A DNA stretch of 64,000 nucleotides, from the NCBI GenBank assembly GCA_016712315.1, contig JADJRG010000028.1:248001-312000 (forward strand). The letters run 5' to 3'. A program made the position numbers and the translations under genes. Numbering within the stretch: position 1 is the first letter of the stretch; each line of letters opens with the position of its first letter. Source of the stretch: Nannocystis sp. (lineage in GTDB: Bacteria > Myxococcota_A > Polyangia > Nannocystales > Nannocystaceae). Positions 61,332 through 64,000 of this stretch are shown piece after piece. The notes beneath the pieces were generated by a model. That model was given only the letters and a program-made list of their open reading frames with translations. It was not told where the DNA came from and did not search any database.

Positions 61332-63343
61332 CGCAGCCCGCTGAAGATCCGGTGGAGGCGGAGGAAACGGCCGAGGGCGGCGGCCGCCGCCGCAGAGTCC
61401 TGGCCGAAGACTGCCTCGTCGATCGCGAGGATCGGGAGGATCGGGAGCTCGCCGCTGCTGCTCCCAATCCAGCGCGAGAGCCGGAGCGAGAAGCCGGCGC
61501 GCACCTGCTGGGCGGTGTTCTGGCGCCGGTTCCGGCGCTCCTCGGGGCTGCGGAGCTCTGGCGCGACGTCGAGATAGTCACAGAGGCTCTCCTTGAGCTT
61601 GTCGGCATCCGTCTTCGAGCCGGGGAGCGCCCTCTCGAGCGCCTCCAAAGAACTCTTGAGGCGGTCCTCAAAGCGCTTGCGCCAGGCGTCCGCGACCGCG
61701 GCCAGTTCTTTAGCAAGCCCTTTGCCGAATTCAGGAGTGGATGGGAGCGCCTCCAAGGCGGTCCAGGTGTTGTCTTCCGACAATTTGTCGGCACGCACCA
61801 ACCACGAGAAAAAAAGTGGAATATCGCCAGCTTCGAGCTCCGCGCTCCGCAACTCCCCCCCGCCTGACTCGGAGGACTCCTGTGGTGACGTCGCGGGTTC
61901 CGCTCCTCGCCAAATCCCGACCAGTTCCATGAGTCTCGTCGTGTCTCCCATGCTTCCCGAGGAAGGGACCATAACCCCCTGTTTGCCGATCGTGCTGAGA
62001 GCGGCCCGGTAGCGATCACTTTGCTCGAGCAGCTTGAAGAGCGCCGCCCGCTCCACGCGGTCGAGCGTGGGGAGGATGCTGACGAGTGCGGTCTCGCCGG
62101 GGGTCCCGTTGTGGAGCTCGTGATCGTCGGCGAAGAGCGGGAGGAGGGTCTGGGGCGGAGTCTCCGGTTTGCCCTCGGCGGGCGGCTCGACGCCCTCCGT
62201 GATGCGCCAGGCCTTGGAAGCGAGCCCGCGCTGGGTCTCGTTGGGCAGGATGGCGCGGAGCCGGGAGCGGTTGAAGTAGAGGGTGGAGATGGCCTCGATG
62301 GTGGTGGTCTTGCCGCTGGCGTTGTCCGAGGCGATCAGGGTGATGGGGGCGAGGTTGAGGTAGATCTTGCGCCCGGGCGGCGGTGGTATGGTGAAATCGA
62401 GCCTGAGGAGGAGTGACGAGGGGGACGGCGAGGATGGCGTCTTGGGAGTATCTTCGGTCTTGCCGTCGATGTCGATCCCGAAGCGGCTGGGGTTCGATGC
62501 GAGGAGCTTCTTGAAATCTTCCCATCGGCCGGACTGTTCACTTTGCCCCGAGGTGGTGGGCTCGGGGAACCATTGCAGCGCCTTTGTGAACGCATTCTCG
62601 AGGGGGTGGGAGGGTGTCCCGCCCGCCTTTGGGTCCTCATAAAAGGAAGGGCGGAGGATGGCGCTGCCGTGGGCTGCGAGGATGGACTTCAGCGTGTCCT
62701 TTTGGGCGCCCCGCCGGTCGATCACCCGTCGGAGTTGGATGTCGAAGGAGGCCTCGCCGAGCCGGCGGACGAGCTTCTGGGCGAGTGTCGCGAAATCCGC
62801 TCGATTCTTCTCGGTGTCGCGGTCGGGGGGAGTGAGGAGGATGAGCTGGAGGCTGGGGCGCTGGGCGAGCATGCGCTCGTAGTCGCGCATCTCGACGAAG
62901 TAGTGGTGGAGGATGCGCTCAAAAACGCCCTGGTCAGGCTTCGGAGCTGCATTCACGTCCTGGTCAGGCTTCGGGGTCGCATCGAGCACGAGGGTGACCA
63001 TCGACGCAAGGGGATCGGCGAAGCCAAAGAGGAGCGGGTCGAGCCCGAGGCACCAGAGGTTGCCGAGGAGGCGTTGACTCGCGCTCGCATGCAGCCTCTT
63101 GGTTGTCTCTTTTCCCTTGCTGTCGGTCCAGCATCCATCCTTGAGCTCTTGGGTATCGAAGGGGATCTTGGTTAGCGGGCGAGCCTTGACGCAAGCGGCT
63201 CCTGGAAGTGAATCCTCGCAGTGGAGGATGCACGGGATCTGCCACGCCCTGAGGCTCCTTGTCTCGTAGGAGAGGGCTTCAAGGATCCACCTCGCGAGAT
63301 CCTCAGGGCGCGCCCTTGCGAGTGTCTTCTCTTTAGTGCTCAT
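61220..63343 (-). CDS. SMC/ABC-like ATPase, C-terminus displaced by a frameshift
   Basis: 707 residues in this frame. An N-terminal part (1-300) of unknown fold precedes an ATPase: YLNLAPITLIASDNASGKTTTIEAI with Walker A at 339-347, a long helical insert, and ILPILAIDEAVFGQ as Walker B near 645-655. The last 30 residues are a shadow frame (GRGRLGSSSDSTRSRTRR); the expected H-loop lies in the other frame. Its ATG overlaps the stop of the upstream gene (ATGA at 63340-63343). Joined to the next frame it would make about 1,440 residues ending in SAVED. Confidence 0.78.
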   Translation of the reverse strand: MSTKEKTLARARPEDLARWILEALSYETRSLRAWQIPCILHCEDSLPGAACVKARPLTKIPFDTQELKDGCWTDSKGKETTKRLHASASQRLLGNLWCLGLDPLLFGFADPLASMVTLVLDATPKPDQDVNAAPKPDQGVFERILHHYFVEMRDYERMLAQRPSLQLILLTPPDRDTEKNRADFATLAQKLVRRLGEASFDIQLRRVIDRRGAQKDTLKSILAAHGSAILRPSFYEDPKAGGTPSHPLENAFTKALQWFPEPTTSGQSEQSGRWEDFKKLLASNPSRFGIDIDGKTEDTPKTPSSPSPSSLLLRLDFTIPPPPGRKIYLNLAPITLIASDNASGKTTTIEAISTLYFNRSRLRAILPNETQRGLASKAWRITEGVEPPAEGKPETPPQTLLPLFADDHELHNGTPGETALVSILPTLDRVERAALFKLLEQSDRYRAALSTIGKQGVMVPSSGSMGDTTRLMELVGIWRGAEPATSPQESSESGGGELRSAELEAGDIPLFFSWLVRADKLSEDNTWTALEALPSTPEFGKGLAKELAAVADAWRKRFEDRLKSSLEALERALPGSKTDADKLKESLCDYLDVAPELRSPEERRNRRQNTAQQVRAGFSLRLSRWIGSSSGELPILPILAIDEAVFGQDSAAAAAALGRFLRLHRIFSGLRWRTYIAPPPQGRGRLGSSSDSTRSRTRRAWASTVAT
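61305..61312 (-). other. C8 homopolymer frameshift site between ATPase and SAVED frames
   Basis: On the coding strand the tract is CGCCCCCCCCTC. Adding one C (or a -1 ribosomal slip) converts the ATPase frame into the SAVED frame, giving YIAPPPSRPGPARLQLRLDE and restoring the ATPase H-loop. It could be programmed frameshifting, phase variation, mutation or a sequencing error. Confidence 0.7.
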
Positions 63344-64000
63344 GAATTCTCCGATCGCATCAGGACGTCGAGCCAGTCCACGGGGGCGACCACCGGGGTC
63401 ATGCCGCTGCAGAGGGGGATCTCTGGGTTGGGTCCGAAGGGTCTGAGGGCGGGCTCGTTGTGGTCGCCGAGGGGGAGGATCCGAAGGCGGGGTGAGGCCA
63501 GCCAGGTGAGGTTGCGTCCGGCCTCCCAGTGGAGGTCGCGGCGGAGGTGGCGGGCGAGTATCCCGCCGCAGAGCCCGATCATCCCGCCGGGGGAGGCTGG
63601 CCAGGGCCAGGGGATCGGCAGGAGATCGCAGGGGCCATCGAGCTCTGTGCCGAAAACGGCGGGGAGCTGGGGGAGCTGGACGACGCCGCTCCAGGGGTCG
63701 ACGGCGAGCCTACGGGATCGGGTTCGCCAGGGCGAGGGGCGGTGCTGATGGTCGACGGCGAGCGCCGGGTCGCGGGTCACCAGGGCGGCGAAGGCGGCGA
63801 TCTGGAGGAGGCCGGGGTGGGGGCGGGGGCCCTCTCGGCCGAACCACGGGGCGTACCACCAGCGGTGGATCGCCCGGAGCCCGGGAGGTTCGGTGAAGGG
63901 CGGCCGCCCTTCGACGAGGGCGGCCCAGCGGGCGTTGGGGCCGAGGGCGTCACAGAGGAGGTCGAGCAGGGGGCGGTGCTCGCGGTCGCCGTCGAGCTCG
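63340..64000 (-). CDS. Partial gene at the window edge, upstream partner of the ATPase-SAVED genes
   Basis: The frame is open from the right edge to the stop at 63340-63342, at least 219 residues, so its start is outside the window; a GTG at 63780 is internal. The sequence is Trp/Pro-rich with a repeated style of strand (RWWYAPWFGREGPRPHPG, LLPIPWPWPASPGG, WEAGRNLTWLASPRLRILPLGDHNEPAL) and no recognised family. The stop overlaps the ATPase ATG, so it is translated in the same unit. Whether a nucleotide cyclase or another effector gene lies further upstream cannot be seen. Confidence 0.65.
   Translation of the reverse strand, partial: ELDGDREHRPLLDLLCDALGPNARWAALVEGRPPFTEPPGLRAIHRWWYAPWFGREGPRPHPGLLQIAAFAALVTRDPALAVDHQHRPSPWRTRSRRLAVDPWSGVVQLPQLPAVFGTELDGPCDLLPIPWPWPASPGGMIGLCGGILARHLRRDLHWEAGRNLTWLASPRLRILPLGDHNEPALRPFGPNPEIPLCSGMTPVVAPVDWLDVLMRSENS

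Noticed and set aside
52096..64000. Complete CBASS operon
   Set aside because: Two SAVED proteins are present but no nucleotidyltransferase or ancillary Cap2/Cap3 gene lies inside the window, so only effector-like parts can be claimed.

Overview
The window is very GC-rich, densely coded bacterial DNA. It carries many lipoproteins with Thr/Ser/Gly-rich linkers, DUF4215-type Cys-rich repeats, von Willebrand A and beta-propeller surface proteins, several Hanks-type Ser/Thr kinases with TPR tails, caspase-fold proteins and a bacterial ERG2/sigma-1-like protein. Together these suggest a myxobacterium, most likely of the Nannocystales (Nannocystis/Enhygromyxa/Plesiocystis type); this is inferred from gene content only. 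No rRNA, tRNA or CRISPR array was seen.

Layout. 0-3.1 kb: an SDR remnant, a carboxylesterase and a large lipoprotein. 3.2-10.1 kb: a six-gene operon in which every junction is a start/stop overlap (TPR/barrel protein, PqqD-like protein, ATP-grasp ligase, PLP decarboxylase-like protein, urea-transporter/M23-peptidase fusion, TPR protein). 10.2-16.1 kb: a LamG-phosphoesterase lipoprotein, a kinase that has lost its N-lobe, and gene fragments. 16.3-18.4 kb: an apolipoprotein N-acyltransferase-like protein fused to a caspase/gingipain-like domain. 18.6-26.4 kb: lipoproteins, a PlsC-type acyltransferase, the ERG2-like protein and a VWA lipoprotein. 26.6-28.6 kb: a group II intron whose ends are fixed to the base by an uninterrupted copy of its target at 33.8 kb. 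28.8-39.7 kb: a caspase-FGE protein, two frameshifted genes, a tyrosine recombinase with a built-in HTH domain, a kinase, a YdjM-like membrane protein and a coiled-coil protein. 39.9-41.4 kb: a non-coding repeat array that abuts the truncated 3' half of a dehydrogenase. 41.7-51.2 kb: surface lipoproteins, an operon led by a tandem two-kinase protein, and more gene fragments.

52-64 kb is the most interesting part. A single protein joins SIR2, SAVED and CHAT domains, and its stop codon overlaps that of a convergent ECF-like sigma factor. Beyond a kinase-TPR gene lies a second leftward system: a gene running off the window edge, an SMC/ABC-like ATPase, and a membrane-anchored SAVED protein. The ATPase and SAVED frames join only through a frameshift in a run of eight C residues. 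SAVED domains sense cyclic nucleotides, and SIR2 and CHAT are NADase and protease effector folds, so I read this as an anti-phage or stress-triggered cell-death region. No nucleotide cyclase is visible inside the window.

The window also holds about ten short 3' fragments or internally deleted remnants of unrelated genes (SDR, methyltransferase, FAD monooxygenase, P-loop NTPase, IS91-like transposase, kinase pieces, alcohol dehydrogenase, NmrA-like, YcaQ-like), which points to repeated rearrangement.
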